Notes under the pieces: model-generated
The model's database searches: none
Seen by the model: only the letters and a program-made list of their open reading frames with translations
What the model was told of the DNA's origin: nothing
Shown: positions 1 through 7,764 of the stretch, in pieces
Layout: every line of letters begins with the position of its first letter
Position numbering within the stretch: position 1 is the first letter of the stretch
Translations under genes and position numbers: made by a program
DNA from: JAHEIJ01 sp040235565
GTDB lineage: Bacteria; Pseudomonadota; Gammaproteobacteria; UBA6429; Thiohalophilaceae
Length of the DNA stretch: 64,000 nucleotides
Direction: 5' to 3'
Assembly (NCBI GenBank): GCA_040235565.1
Contig: JBECLA010000135.1
Location: 1 to 64,000, forward strand

Positions 1-2
1 TG

Positions 3-452
3 GTTCGCCGCTTTATCAAGACCGCCTTGATGTTTCTGGCACTTGGCCTGTTAACCGGGGCTTATCTGCTGGTACGACGCGAGCTATACGGCATCTGGCC
101 ACAACCGTACGAAGTGTCGGCCCACACCCACGTGGTATTTGTCGGTTTTGTCATGTTCATGATCCTGGGCGTCGCACTGTGGCTGTTCCCCAAACCCTTA
201 CGTAGCGATCCACATTATCGGCCCGTGCTGATCGAGATCGTGTACTGGTTATTGTTGACGGGGACATTATTACGCTACGTCGGCGAGTTATTTCGCGCTC
301 ACACGGCTATGCCGGTATTTGCCTGGCTGGTGTTACTCGCGGGATTGGCACAGGTTGCGAGCCTGCTGCTTTATGTCTGGACCATCTGGTACCGGATTCG
401 ACCAACCATGCGGGAATTACGCGCAGCACAGGGGGAAGAAGAGGATCACTGA
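3..452 (+). CDS. Heme-copper oxidase subunit I-like membrane protein (5' end cut)
   Basis: The frame is open from the first base, so the start lies upstream or at one of the early codons near 27-30. About 150 residues give four hydrophobic segments. A His-x-His pair (AHTHVVFVGFVMF) leads into the second segment, and the order GIWPQPYEVSAHTH is typical of short proteins related to cytochrome c/quinol oxidase polypeptide I. It has only a few of the twelve helices of a real subunit I, so it is probably an accessory or heme-binding membrane subunit. Two cytochrome c-type genes follow, which fits a respiratory neighbourhood. The family assignment is by pattern; the function is inference. Confidence 0.6.
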   Translation, partial: VRRFIKTALMFLALGLLTGAYLLVRRELYGIWPQPYEVSAHTHVVFVGFVMFMILGVALWLFPKPLRSDPHYRPVLIEIVYWLLLTGTLLRYVGELFRAHTAMPVFAWLVLLAGLAQVASLLLYVWTIWYRIRPTMRELRAAQGEEEDH

Positions 453-509
453 TCAGCGAGTCAAACAATAAAGCATCATGTGGCACTGTCACTCATGACG
501 GAAAATGAG

Positions 510-1148
510 ATGATTAAGTCAAATCAGTTACACGGAATTCTTATTATTGGTCTGCTCTTCATCGAGAGTCTTCTTGCTGCTGAGGATAATGCCTTTACCG
601 AGTCGGTAGTGATTTTCAACACTATCTGCGCGAAATGCCATGAAGCGGAATGCAGCGGTCGATTGAGTTTTGATGAGGCCTATGAGGCGTCATCGGCACA
701 TATTGTCAGACATTATGGCGAGGCATCCGGGAAAAAATGGCTGCAAAAGGAATTGTATCTGCTGCTCAATCATATGAAAGAAAAGTGCGCCTACTATCCG
801 ATGCAGGTACCGGTTCCTCCCCAGCGTGTCTGGGATAGTGAAATCCTGGAGAAAATGACAACCCTGTTAGAGAGAAATTATTTTATTCCCCTTGGATCCT
901 TCGTGCCCGGAAACTACAGCCTGGAATTAATCCTGGCGGAAGATGAGAAAATTACACTACATCTTGTTGCTGAAACCTTCGATATGCTGATTGAGGACTG
1001 TTACCTCTCCAGTGACAAGAAGGTAGTTATTCCATTTTTGGTGAAAGAATCAGGAAATTATTATCTTCGGGTGTATCCGCGCACCCCGGCACAAATCACC
1101 CGGCTAACCGTTTTTCCTGTCGGCGCCCAGGAAGAGGTGTCTCACTAG
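510..1148 (+). CDS. Secreted protein with one cytochrome c heme motif
   Basis: A protein of 212 residues. The start at 510 was chosen because it gives a clean signal peptide (hydrophobic core GILIIGLLFIESLLAA); ATG 495 and GTG 480 would only lengthen it. A single CxxCH heme c motif (C40-A-K-C43-H44) sits near the mature N-terminus. The C-terminal half (from about residue 125) looks beta-rich and carries no motif I recognise. The protein is probably periplasmic. It lies between an oxidase-like membrane protein and a di-heme peroxidase, so a role in electron transfer is likely. No named family is claimed. Confidence 0.6.
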   Translation: MIKSNQLHGILIIGLLFIESLLAAEDNAFTESVVIFNTICAKCHEAECSGRLSFDEAYEASSAHIVRHYGEASGKKWLQKELYLLLNHMKEKCAYYPMQVPVPPQRVWDSEILEKMTTLLERNYFIPLGSFVPGNYSLELILAEDEKITLHLVAETFDMLIEDCYLSSDKKVVIPFLVKESGNYYLRVYPRTPAQITRLTVFPVGAQEEVSH

Positions 1149-1264
1149 ATTAATATGGCCTAGAATAAACATCGAAGCCGGTGAATCAGCGTGCCTGTCG
1201 CGAAGATATTACTTACACCCTGCGAAGGGACATTTTTGAATTCTGACCAGATTGCTTAAGGACC

Positions 1265-2248
1265 ATGAAACACATCATCTGGGTCGTCATTGCCAGTTTT
1301 GTCATGTCGGCGCCCGCCGTGCTGGCTGACGATACCGAACGCCTTATACGCCGCGCCAATCGTTATTTCATCGCGATGCCGGAGGCCATGCCGGGAGCGG
1401 AAGACGACACGCCGGAACGCATTGCATTGGGAAAGAAGCTTTTTTTCGACAAGCGCCTGTCGATCAATGATCAACAGGCTTGCGTGAGTTGCCATCGGCT
1501 GGAAGACGGTGCTGCTGGTGTCGATAACTTGCCCACATCACCCGGAGCAAAGGGCCAGGTCGGCACACGCAACAGCCCGACGGTTCTGAATGCCGGCTGG
1601 CAGCGGGTGCAATTCTGGGATGGCCGTGCCGAGGATCTCGTTGCCCAGGCCAAGGAGCCGATTCTGAATCCCATCGAAATGGGGATGCCGGACGAGAAAA
1701 CAGTGGAACAAAAATTACGGGCGATTCCTGAATATCAGCCGTTATTTGCTGCTGCGTTTCCGGGTGCCGCCCAGCCAGTTATTACCTATCAACACCTTGC
1801 AGAGGCCATCGCCGCCTTTGAACGTACCCTCATGACGCCGAGTCGATTTGATGATTTTCTGAACGGTGATGCCACGGCATTAACCGAACAGGAACAACGC
1901 GGTCTGAAAACCTTTATCAAACAGGATTGTAAATCCTGTCATGACGGTATATTGCTTGGCGGTGAAGCACTGGAACCGCTTGGCAAGGAAAACCCTTACG
2001 ACAATCAGTCTGATCCGGGGTTGTATGCGCTCACCAAGGATGAGGATGATCGGATGGTGTTCAAAACAGCCCAACTGCGCAATGTTGCACTGACTGCGCC
2101 GTATTTCCATGACGGTAAAGTCAGCACCTTGTCTGAAGCGGTCCGGCTGATGGGCAAGCTTCAACTGGATGTGGCGCTCACGGACCAGGAAATCGAGGAC
2201 ATTATCAGTTTTCTAAAAGCGTTAACTGACAAGAATCGGCAACAATAG
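1265..2248 (+). CDS. Di-heme cytochrome c peroxidase (CcpA/MauG family)
   Basis: A protein of 327 residues with a signal peptide (residues 1-21, cleavage after VLA) and two heme c motifs, C73-VSC-H77 and C222-KSC-H226. The spacing is the classic arrangement of bacterial cytochrome c peroxidases. Conserved family blocks are present: ALGKKLFFDKRLS, GTRNSPTVLNA, QFWDGRAEDL and the late APYFHDGKVSTL segment. The family reduces hydrogen peroxide to water in the periplasm with electrons from small c-type cytochromes. The ribosome site AAGGA precedes the ATG. A second, more divergent di-heme protein lies at 12845-14032 on the other strand; the two are not close copies. Confidence 0.88.
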   Translation: MKHIIWVVIASFVMSAPAVLADDTERLIRRANRYFIAMPEAMPGAEDDTPERIALGKKLFFDKRLSINDQQACVSCHRLEDGAAGVDNLPTSPGAKGQVGTRNSPTVLNAGWQRVQFWDGRAEDLVAQAKEPILNPIEMGMPDEKTVEQKLRAIPEYQPLFAAAFPGAAQPVITYQHLAEAIAAFERTLMTPSRFDDFLNGDATALTEQEQRGLKTFIKQDCKSCHDGILLGGEALEPLGKENPYDNQSDPGLYALTKDEDDRMVFKTAQLRNVALTAPYFHDGKVSTLSEAVRLMGKLQLDVALTDQEIEDIISFLKALTDKNRQQ

Positions 2249-2363
2249 TCCGTCAGTGGCGATCGCAAATGCCTGGCTGAAGTCGCAGCCGCGTTTGTCG
2301 GAATCGCCCGTTTTTATCCGGGTGTAGGTGGTTGCCCCACTACAGCTATAACTGAACCTGACC

Positions 2364-2819
2364 ATGTCCCGTCTTTCTGCATCAAGCTCCCACGTGGCCA
2401 AAAAAATCTTGCCGTATACGTGTGAACAGCTGTTTGATCTGGTCTTTGATATTGAACGTTATCCTGAATTCCTTCCCGGCTGGGTAAAGGCGAAGATTAT
2501 TGGACAGACAGACAGCCTTGTGCATGTCCGGCAGACGCTGGGTATTCCGGTGTTGTCGCAAACATTTATTTCCACTGCAGAGCCGGAAAGGCCGTCAACG
2601 CTCAATATCCGTTCCAGTGATGGGCCGTTTGATAATCTGCATATCAAGTGGCGGTTCCAGCCCTGTGAAACTGATCGGTGTGAGGTGAAACTGGAAATCA
2701 GTGTTGCGATGAAAGGCCATTTGCCTGGTCGCCTGGCAGCCATGTTGCAAGATACTGTGACCATGAATATTCTCAGCCGCTTTGCAACCCGTGCCCGTTC
2801 AATTTATGGTCCTTCATGA
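2364..2819 (+). CDS. ratA: RatA/COQ10-like START-domain protein
   Basis: A protein of 151 residues forming one START/polyketide-cyclase-like domain. Diagnostic stretches are the opening LPYTCEQLFDLVFDIERYPEFLPGW, the middle LNIRSSDGPFDNLHIKW, and the C-terminal helix with NILSRFATRARSIYG. In Escherichia coli RatA binds 50S ribosomal subunits and blocks association; other members (COQ10, CC1736) bind quinones, and the original toxin role is disputed. The usual neighbours smpB and ratB are not visible. The ATG at 2364 has no strong ribosome site but gives the normal family length. Confidence 0.82.
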   Translation: MSRLSASSSHVAKKILPYTCEQLFDLVFDIERYPEFLPGWVKAKIIGQTDSLVHVRQTLGIPVLSQTFISTAEPERPSTLNIRSSDGPFDNLHIKWRFQPCETDRCEVKLEISVAMKGHLPGRLAAMLQDTVTMNILSRFATRARSIYGPS

Positions 2820-3027
2820 TAGTTATGCTGAGGCGCCCACAGACGGTTCCGAGATTGACAAACCCGGATGTGGTAAACGAGTGATTTGTGGCAGTGGCCC
2901 GGAGTTTTCGCCCAGGGAAATTCGGGCCGCCAACCGCTGGCGTGATTCTCCTTCACCACGGAGCGATGATACCGGTTTTCAGGTCGTGCGGGACCTGCGG
3001 AAATAGCCGGATTTTCACCATGTTTTT

Positions 3028-3054
3028 TCAAGTTCCTTCGGTAAAGGCCGATAT
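3028..3054 (+). promoter_or_regulatory. Sigma-28 (FliA)-type promoter
   Basis: TCAAGTTC at 3028-3035, exactly 11 bases, then GCCGATAT at 3047-3054. The established flagellar sigma-28 consensus is TAAAGTTT-N11-GCCGATAA, so the match is 6/8 and 7/8 with perfect spacing. Transcription would start near 3060 and run to the terminator at 3217-3241. No flagellar gene lies next to it. The second such site in this window is at 60677-60703. Seen in sequence; activity is inference. Confidence 0.55.
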
Positions 3055-3059
3055 AAGAT

Positions 3060-3241
3060 GACAAAGATAGAAGAGAGCTATATGAATTAAGTACTTAGCA
3101 ATGTCTCGTAAGAATTTCAAAGAAAGCGGGTCGAAGGAATCAGGATGAGTGTGAACGGATGCAATAACAACAATAATCCTCAGAACCTCGGTTCTGCTTT
3201 TCCTCGTGAAGAGATTAAGACGGCTTCGGCCGTCTTTTTGT
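3060..3241 (+). ncRNA. Putative short transcript (sRNA or tiny-ORF mRNA)
   Basis: This stretch lies between the sigma-28-type promoter and a strong intrinsic terminator and would give an RNA of about 180 nt. It holds two tiny ORFs that overlap by ATGA: 3101-3148 (15 residues, MSRKNFKESGSKESG) and 3145-3258 (37 residues, starting MSVNGCNNNNN). The second has a good ribosome site (AAGGA, 6-base spacing). Its stop codon (3256-3258) lies beyond the terminator, so a terminated message would carry no stop. A small hairpin (CAGAAC/GTTCTG, 3181-3196) precedes the terminator. I cannot tell whether RNA or peptide is the product. No other gene is seen in 2820-3347. Confidence 0.35.
3217..3241 (+). terminator. 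Rho-independent terminator
   Basis: A perfect 8-bp stem AAGACGGC/GCCGTCTT (3217-3224 and 3229-3236) closes a stable TTCG tetraloop. A run of T follows. It ends the short transcript that begins near 3060. Confidence 0.85.
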
Positions 3242-3347
3242 TTTTAATCACGGGCTGAGCCCACTGTATGCGCTGCCAGGATCCTGATGCTGGTTAGTCG
3301 AGGATGATTAGAATTGACACATACCGAAACAAACAGGGAGTGGGTAG

Positions 3348-3851
3348 ATGAGTAATATTGATGAGCATTACAGGCCACCAACCGCAAACCTTGTGCACAC
3401 GGTTGAAAATGAATTTGAGCCGGCTTCACGTGGCAAGCGATTTTTTGCAGCGATGATTGACGGCATCATCGGTATAGTGATCAGCATTCCTTTAATAATG
3501 TACCTGGGAGTCTGGGAGGCAGCGGCTGACGGTCGCCAAGCACCGCTGGAGATAATGTTAATTCTCAGCGGATTTGGACTGGTTTCCTTTCTAGCTATCC
3601 ATGGGTATTTCCTGAAAAAGCATGGTCAAACACTGGGGAAAAAACTCCTCAACCTGTATATCGTCGATATGAATCACCAGGTGCCTGATTTTGTCAGACT
3701 GATTTCGCTTCGGTATTTACCATTATGGATAGTGGGTTACATCCCCATAGCTGGATCATTCCTTCCAACCCTGGATGCATTGTTTATATTCCGAAAGGAC
3801 AAACGCTGTATTCACGATCTTTTGGCAGGAACGAAGGTTATTTCCAGGTAG
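3348..3851 (+). CDS. RDD family membrane protein
   Basis: A protein of 167 residues. After a hydrophilic N-terminus comes the RDD signature region ASRGKRFFAAMIDGIIGIVISIPLIMYLG (Arg and Asp in the first helix). A second hydrophobic segment (residues 65-85) follows, then the conserved GQTLGKKLLNLYIVD and a last segment ending in the second family block RKDKRCIHDLLAGTKVI. RDD proteins are small inner-membrane proteins; some are suggested to be transporters, and most are uncharacterised. A ribosome site (cagggag) precedes the ATG. The gene opens a run of envelope genes on the same strand. Confidence 0.8.
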   Translation: MSNIDEHYRPPTANLVHTVENEFEPASRGKRFFAAMIDGIIGIVISIPLIMYLGVWEAAADGRQAPLEIMLILSGFGLVSFLAIHGYFLKKHGQTLGKKLLNLYIVDMNHQVPDFVRLISLRYLPLWIVGYIPIAGSFLPTLDALFIFRKDKRCIHDLLAGTKVISR

Positions 3852-3925
3852 TCTGGCAAACCGATTTTGTGTGATTTACAAATCATCTGATTGAAAAATA
3901 TATACAAAAATGATTGAGGGACATT

Positions 3926-4561
3926 ATGCGTACTTCTCTGGTTAGCATTATCACTTTTCTGGCTTCGATATCTGCGGGGATTGCCGCTACTCAAGGGAAT
4001 GAAGCCGAGCCGGAGCAGAAATTTATCCTCCAGGTTGACAACAAGAAATACGATGTTCTGCTGGGGGCTCAGCATAAAATTAATATTGCCGGCAAACTGT
4101 ACGAGGTCGGCATTCAATCAAGCCCGACCAGGCACTTCGATAAGGCCGGTGTGAGTTTTGACTTTGATGCGAAACGGCATTTTTCCTATGAGGCTTTATC
4201 CACGTTTGTGGATCATTGGTCTCTGGACGGAAACAATACGACAATTATTGTGCAAAATTACAAGGTAAAAGTGGCGAACTCAGAAATCATTGATTCATTC
4301 AAGGATCAGTACCAGAAGATGAAGGCCAAGACGAACTGGTCAAAAACAAAATTGCAACATGACGGTAGTGATATTCCCGGTGAGCGACTGCTAATCAATA
4401 TGGGTGAGGTAAACCTGGAGCAGCAGATTTTTTTCTTTAATAAGAAAAACGAGACCCGGGTCGTTATATTGCAGGACGCGATTAATGACGACAAGTCAAA
4501 TACCGAGGAATTCCAAAAAATGCGGGCGCTTTTCCAGAAATCCCTGTCGGTCAATCTTTAA
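3926..4561 (+). CDS. Secreted protein of unknown function
   Basis: The start at 3926 was chosen over an upstream TTG (3914) because GAGGG lies five bases before it and it gives a clear signal peptide (MRTSLVSIITFLASISAGIAA). The mature part of about 190 residues is hydrophilic, with alternating beta-like and helical stretches and a Lys-rich middle (KDQYQKMKAKTNWSKTK). There are no cysteines, no membrane segment and no motif I recognise. It is followed 20 bases later by a lipoprotein gene, so the two are probably co-transcribed. The function is unknown. Confidence 0.6.
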   Translation: MRTSLVSIITFLASISAGIAATQGNEAEPEQKFILQVDNKKYDVLLGAQHKINIAGKLYEVGIQSSPTRHFDKAGVSFDFDAKRHFSYEALSTFVDHWSLDGNNTTIIVQNYKVKVANSEIIDSFKDQYQKMKAKTNWSKTKLQHDGSDIPGERLLINMGEVNLEQQIFFFNKKNETRVVILQDAINDDKSNTEEFQKMRALFQKSLSVNL

Positions 4562-4581
4562 TTTTCTATCAGGAACGAATT

Positions 4582-5034
4582 ATGCGATTAAATATAAAGT
4601 ATCTCGCTATAGGCATGGCATTGTTATCTTTATCGGCCTGCAAGCCCGGGCATGAAATTGAAGCGGCCAGGGAAATGCAGGATGGGAAAAAAATCTGGGT
4701 CTTTGCCCAGTTGAATGTGCCTGAAGAAAACAACGAAATCGAGGATTACTATTATTTTGCCCAGATCAATGAATCCCTGTATGAAAAGATAAAGAACCAC
4801 CGTATCGAGCAAGGATTTATTGTTTTTCAGAATGTCAGGTACTGGTCAAAGAACGATGAAATCAAATCGGTTGCAGACGAAATCTATTCGGATGAAATGC
4901 TGTTTCGTATTGAGGACATCAGAAAGATCGATCTGGTCAAGAATGAACCGAGGATCGGCTTCAGGTACGGCAGTACAACGAAAGAACCCGCCAAGGCAAA
5001 TACTATAGCGGCAAAGAAGAAGACTGATAGTTAA
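4582..5034 (+). CDS. Lipoprotein of unknown function
   Basis: A protein of 150 residues with a lipoprotein signal sequence: Met-Arg-Leu start, hydrophobic core, and lipobox LSAC (Cys20) followed by KPG. Position +2 after the cysteine is Lys, not Asp, so outer-membrane sorting by Lol is expected. The mature part is acidic, rich in Glu/Asp/Tyr, and the C-terminus has a lysine-rich tail. The ribosome site AGGA lies about eight bases upstream. Its partner upstream (3926-4561) is also an unknown secreted protein; the pair may act together at the envelope. Confidence 0.6.
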   Translation: MRLNIKYLAIGMALLSLSACKPGHEIEAAREMQDGKKIWVFAQLNVPEENNEIEDYYYFAQINESLYEKIKNHRIEQGFIVFQNVRYWSKNDEIKSVADEIYSDEMLFRIEDIRKIDLVKNEPRIGFRYGSTTKEPAKANTIAAKKKTDS

Positions 5035-5152
5035 TGCCCGCGACCGCAGGGACAATATGAGAATTTACCTGTTTCAGAAAAACACTTGAAATATGTGGAT
5101 ATATTGGTAAATATTGGCGTTGATACGAATAACAAACGAATAGGGAAATCAC

Positions 5153-5731
5153 ATGTGGGACTCAAAATTACTGCGTAGTTGCCTGGCTGCCTTGCTGCTG
5201 GGCTTATCAAATACCGCAAGCGCCGGGTTCTTTGTTGGCGCTGATGCAACATCGCTTAAAGCTGACATTGCGTGGGGTGGGAGCAGTGTTTCCTTTGTGC
5301 ATGAGCTTACTCCGGCACGTCTCAGGCTGGGCTATCAATGGGACCTCTTTGGCCTGGAAGCGCACGCCTATTCCAAGGTGGATGATGATGCCTACGATAA
5401 TGGCTTTACCACTAACCTTGAATTGGATACCAGCTATGGGGCGTATCTACGAATGCAGGAAAAGTGGGTATACGCACGGCTGGGTGTAACCTGGTTCGAT
5501 ACTTACTATACGGTATATGCATTTAACGTTACAGACAGGGATGTGATCGCGATGCCGACTTTTGCCCTGGGGCTGGATATCCCCCTGGGCAAGAATCTTT
5601 CTGTAAATATCGATTATACCTACGCTGATGGCCGGGCACGTTATCCCAACATCACCGCGAGTGGACCTGGTCTCACAGATCCTACCTTGGTCATAAAAGG
5701 TGCCGGTCTTGGTTTGACACTCAAGTTCTAG
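5153..5731 (+). CDS. Small outer-membrane beta-barrel protein
   Basis: A protein of 192 residues. A signal peptide (cleavage after NTASA) is followed by alternating hydrophobic/aromatic strands typical of an eight-stranded OmpA/OmpW-like barrel: ARLRLGYQWD, GLEAHAYSK, KWVYARLGVTWF, SVNIDYTYAD. It ends in Phe (GLGLTLKF), the usual C-terminal signal for BAM insertion. Its exact family is not certain. A terminator follows at 5753, so the envelope-gene run probably ends here. Confidence 0.7.
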   Translation: MWDSKLLRSCLAALLLGLSNTASAGFFVGADATSLKADIAWGGSSVSFVHELTPARLRLGYQWDLFGLEAHAYSKVDDDAYDNGFTTNLELDTSYGAYLRMQEKWVYARLGVTWFDTYYTVYAFNVTDRDVIAMPTFALGLDIPLGKNLSVNIDYTYADGRARYPNITASGPGLTDPTLVIKGAGLGLTLKF

Positions 5732-5752
5732 CCGAAAATCAGTTCCTATAGC

Positions 5753-5780
5753 AATGCCCTTTGTTCAGGAGGGCATTTTT
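5753..5780 (+). terminator. Rho-independent terminator
   Basis: The stem AATGCCCT (5753-5760) pairs with AGGGCATT (5770-5777) around a 9-base loop and is followed by T residues. It lies 22 bases after the barrel-protein stop codon. Confidence 0.8.
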
Positions 5781-5891
5781 GCCTGTACCACAATACCTGT
5801 GGTCACTCATTGAAAAAATTGGCTAGATATTCTAAAAAAGAATAATCCTTCATTCGCAGCGAATTGATCATTCATCGCGGGAGGTAGCCCC

Positions 5892-6542
5892 ATGAGCGAC
5901 AAGGATATTTACGAGTACCCCGGTGACAAAATCAATGTCAGCTGGGACGGGCGGTTGTGTATTCATGTCGCTGAATGTGGCCAGGCAAAGGGAGAATTGT
6001 TTGTCGGCGGCCGACAACCCTGGTGTCAGCCGGATCTGGCTGATGTCAACGAAGTCAAGGAAGTGGTTGAGCGCTGTCCGAGCGGGGCGCTCAGCTATCA
6101 GGTCAAGGACGGCAGTGCAGCGGAATCCGCCCCGACAGAAAATACCCTCTGGGTGATCTACAACGGCCCCTATTATGTGCACGGCGACCTGGATATCGAA
6201 GGGGTGACAGACGAGATGCCCGGGGTCAAATACCGTGCAGCCCTGTGCCGATGTGGGGCATCGAAAAATAAACCCTTTTGCGATAATAACCATGAAACCG
6301 TGCGCTTTCAGGATTATGGGGCCGTGGGTGAAACGGGCAGTGAATTATCCGTATCAGGCGGCAAACTGAGCATCAGTGCCGTGCCGGACGGGCCACTGAT
6401 CATCACGGGCAACGTTACGATTATTGCAGGCAGTGGCCGCAAAGCCTGGCAGGGTAATGATGTCGCTTTATGCCGTTGCGGGGCTTCAAGGAATAAGCCG
6501 TTCTGTGATGGCAGCCATAAGACTATCGGGTTTAAAAGCTAA
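5892..6542 (+). CDS. Ferredoxin-like plus double CDGSH iron-sulfur protein
   Basis: A protein of 216 residues with three iron-sulfur sites. Residues 10-75 form a divergent mono-cluster ferredoxin-like domain (Cys23, 29, 45 and 62, with RCPSGAL). Two CDGSH-type domains follow: C119-R-C121...C130-DNN-H134 and C194-R-C196...C205-DGS-H209, each able to hold a 2Fe-2S cluster by three Cys and one His. The first has the variant CDNNH in place of CDGSH. Such proteins are soluble and thought to take part in redox or cluster transfer. GGAGG precedes the ATG. A cupin gene follows 60 bases later. Confidence 0.85.
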   Translation: MSDKDIYEYPGDKINVSWDGRLCIHVAECGQAKGELFVGGRQPWCQPDLADVNEVKEVVERCPSGALSYQVKDGSAAESAPTENTLWVIYNGPYYVHGDLDIEGVTDEMPGVKYRAALCRCGASKNKPFCDNNHETVRFQDYGAVGETGSELSVSGGKLSISAVPDGPLIITGNVTIIAGSGRKAWQGNDVALCRCGASRNKPFCDGSHKTIGFKS

Positions 6543-6603
6543 TGAACTGTGGTTCCGTCAGCTTGTGCAGTATGCAAATGTATATTAGCGGGGAGGTCAA
6601 TCC

Positions 6604-6969
6604 ATGACAAAATCAACCGTGACATACTGGAACCCGCTAATTTCCGAAAGTCGTGAAGAGTGGCAGCCGATTGCAGGTATGGAGGACATGGCTGAAGAAT
6701 TGACACTCAGCATGGATCCCGACACGGGAGAATACACCCGCCTGACCCGTTTTCTGCCAGGTGCGGATACCACCGAGTTCGGTGGTAAAAGTCATGATTA
6801 TCCGGAAGAGATCTTCATCGTGAGCGGTCGGCTGTATGATCAGGCCTTTGATATGTGGCTGGAGCGGGGACATTATGCCAGCCGCCCGCCAGGCGAAGTG
6901 CACGGGCCGTTTCGAACGGATGAAGGGTGTGTTGTCCTGGAAATGTCTTTTCCCAACAGGACTGGCTAG
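6604..6969 (+). CDS. Cupin-domain protein (ChrR-like cupin)
   Basis: A protein of 121 residues. The beta-strand pattern and conserved spots (TRLTRFLPGADT, HDYPEEIFIVSGRL, PPGEVHGPF) match a small single-domain cupin of the type found in the C-terminal half of anti-sigma factor ChrR. Possible metal ligands are the His and Glu of HDYPEE and the His of VHGP. Enzyme activity is not indicated. GGGGAGG lies well placed before the ATG. It probably shares a transcript with the CDGSH gene upstream. Confidence 0.7.
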   Translation: MTKSTVTYWNPLISESREEWQPIAGMEDMAEELTLSMDPDTGEYTRLTRFLPGADTTEFGGKSHDYPEEIFIVSGRLYDQAFDMWLERGHYASRPPGEVHGPFRTDEGCVVLEMSFPNRTG

Positions 6970-7022
6970 CCGTTACAACAGGCTTGGTTAGCTGCTAGTG
7001 GAAATGTTTGATCGGAGTCAAC

Positions 7023-7433
7023 ATGTCAAAAGGTAAACGATCTGCCGGCCAACCCATCGATACTGCCAAACTGGATCGTGTTGTAGCCGAGGCCCGGCGC
7101 GAAGCGGAAAAACGCCTGAGTGGCTATCGAGAACAGTCGTTACGAATTCACCCGTGGGTCTGTGCACGTTGCGGACGGGAATTTACCCGTAAGAACCTGC
7201 ATGAACTCACGGTGCACCACAAGGACCATAACCACGATAACAACCCCTCCGACGGCAGTAACTGGGAGAACCTTTGTCTCTACTGCCATGATAATGAACA
7301 TCAACGCCATGTGGACCAGGTGCGGGGATACACCGGTCTGTCCACCACACCCCAGAAGACCACGACTTTCAATCCCTTTGCGGGCCTGGCTGATATGCTG
7401 GCGCTGGACAAGAAAGACAAACAATCAGACTAA
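7023..7433 (+). CDS. yajD: YajD-like HNH nuclease-domain protein
   Basis: A protein of 136 residues. The start at 7023 was preferred to the TTG at 7008 because of the CGGAG ribosome site. It carries the YajD blocks SGYREQSLRIHPWVCARCGREF, LTVHHKDHNHDNNPSDGSNWENLCLYCHDNEH, and the C-terminal FNPFAGLADML. The two CxxC pairs bind structural zinc, and the HH...N...H set is the HNH (His-Me finger) active site. YajD is a stand-alone HNH protein widespread in gammaproteobacteria with no settled role. Confidence 0.88.
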   Translation: MSKGKRSAGQPIDTAKLDRVVAEARREAEKRLSGYREQSLRIHPWVCARCGREFTRKNLHELTVHHKDHNHDNNPSDGSNWENLCLYCHDNEHQRHVDQVRGYTGLSTTPQKTTTFNPFAGLADMLALDKKDKQSD

Positions 7434-7490
7434 CCGTCGTAGCCAGGTTTCGACCTTTGCTGGCAATAATCCAAACCAGGGAGACATGTC

Positions 7491-7673
7491 ATGAACAGTG
7501 ATATTGACAAGCGCGTTGTGGTAACAGACATCCGTATGCCGTTCTTATCGATGATGATCTTCATGATCAAATGGGTCATTGCCTCTATTCCTGCCTTCAT
7601 CATACTGTCATTTCTGGGCGGCATTGTCGCGGCAGTGCTTGGCATATTAATGCGGGGGATGGGACACTACTAG
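7491..7673 (+). CDS. Small two-helix membrane protein
   Basis: A protein of 60 residues. A polar N-terminus of 15 residues is followed by two close hydrophobic stretches (MPFLSMMIFMIKWVIASIPAF and IILSFLGGIVAAVLGILM). The ribosome site AGGGAG is well placed before the ATG, which makes a real gene likely despite the size. It is probably an inner-membrane protein. No function can be given. Confidence 0.55.
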   Translation: MNSDIDKRVVVTDIRMPFLSMMIFMIKWVIASIPAFIILSFLGGIVAAVLGILMRGMGHY

Positions 7674-7764
7674 GCAAAGACTTGCTGTATCCTTGCATCT
7701 GTTATTCAAATAAAGACCAGGCGACTTTATTTTCGTCATACCGCCCGGCTGCAATATTGATTGT

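Noticed and set aside
2782..3006. 74-codon frame overlapping the end of ratA
   Set aside because: Low-complexity composition, no ribosome site, overlap with ratA; smpB, ratB or tmRNA were looked for here and not found.
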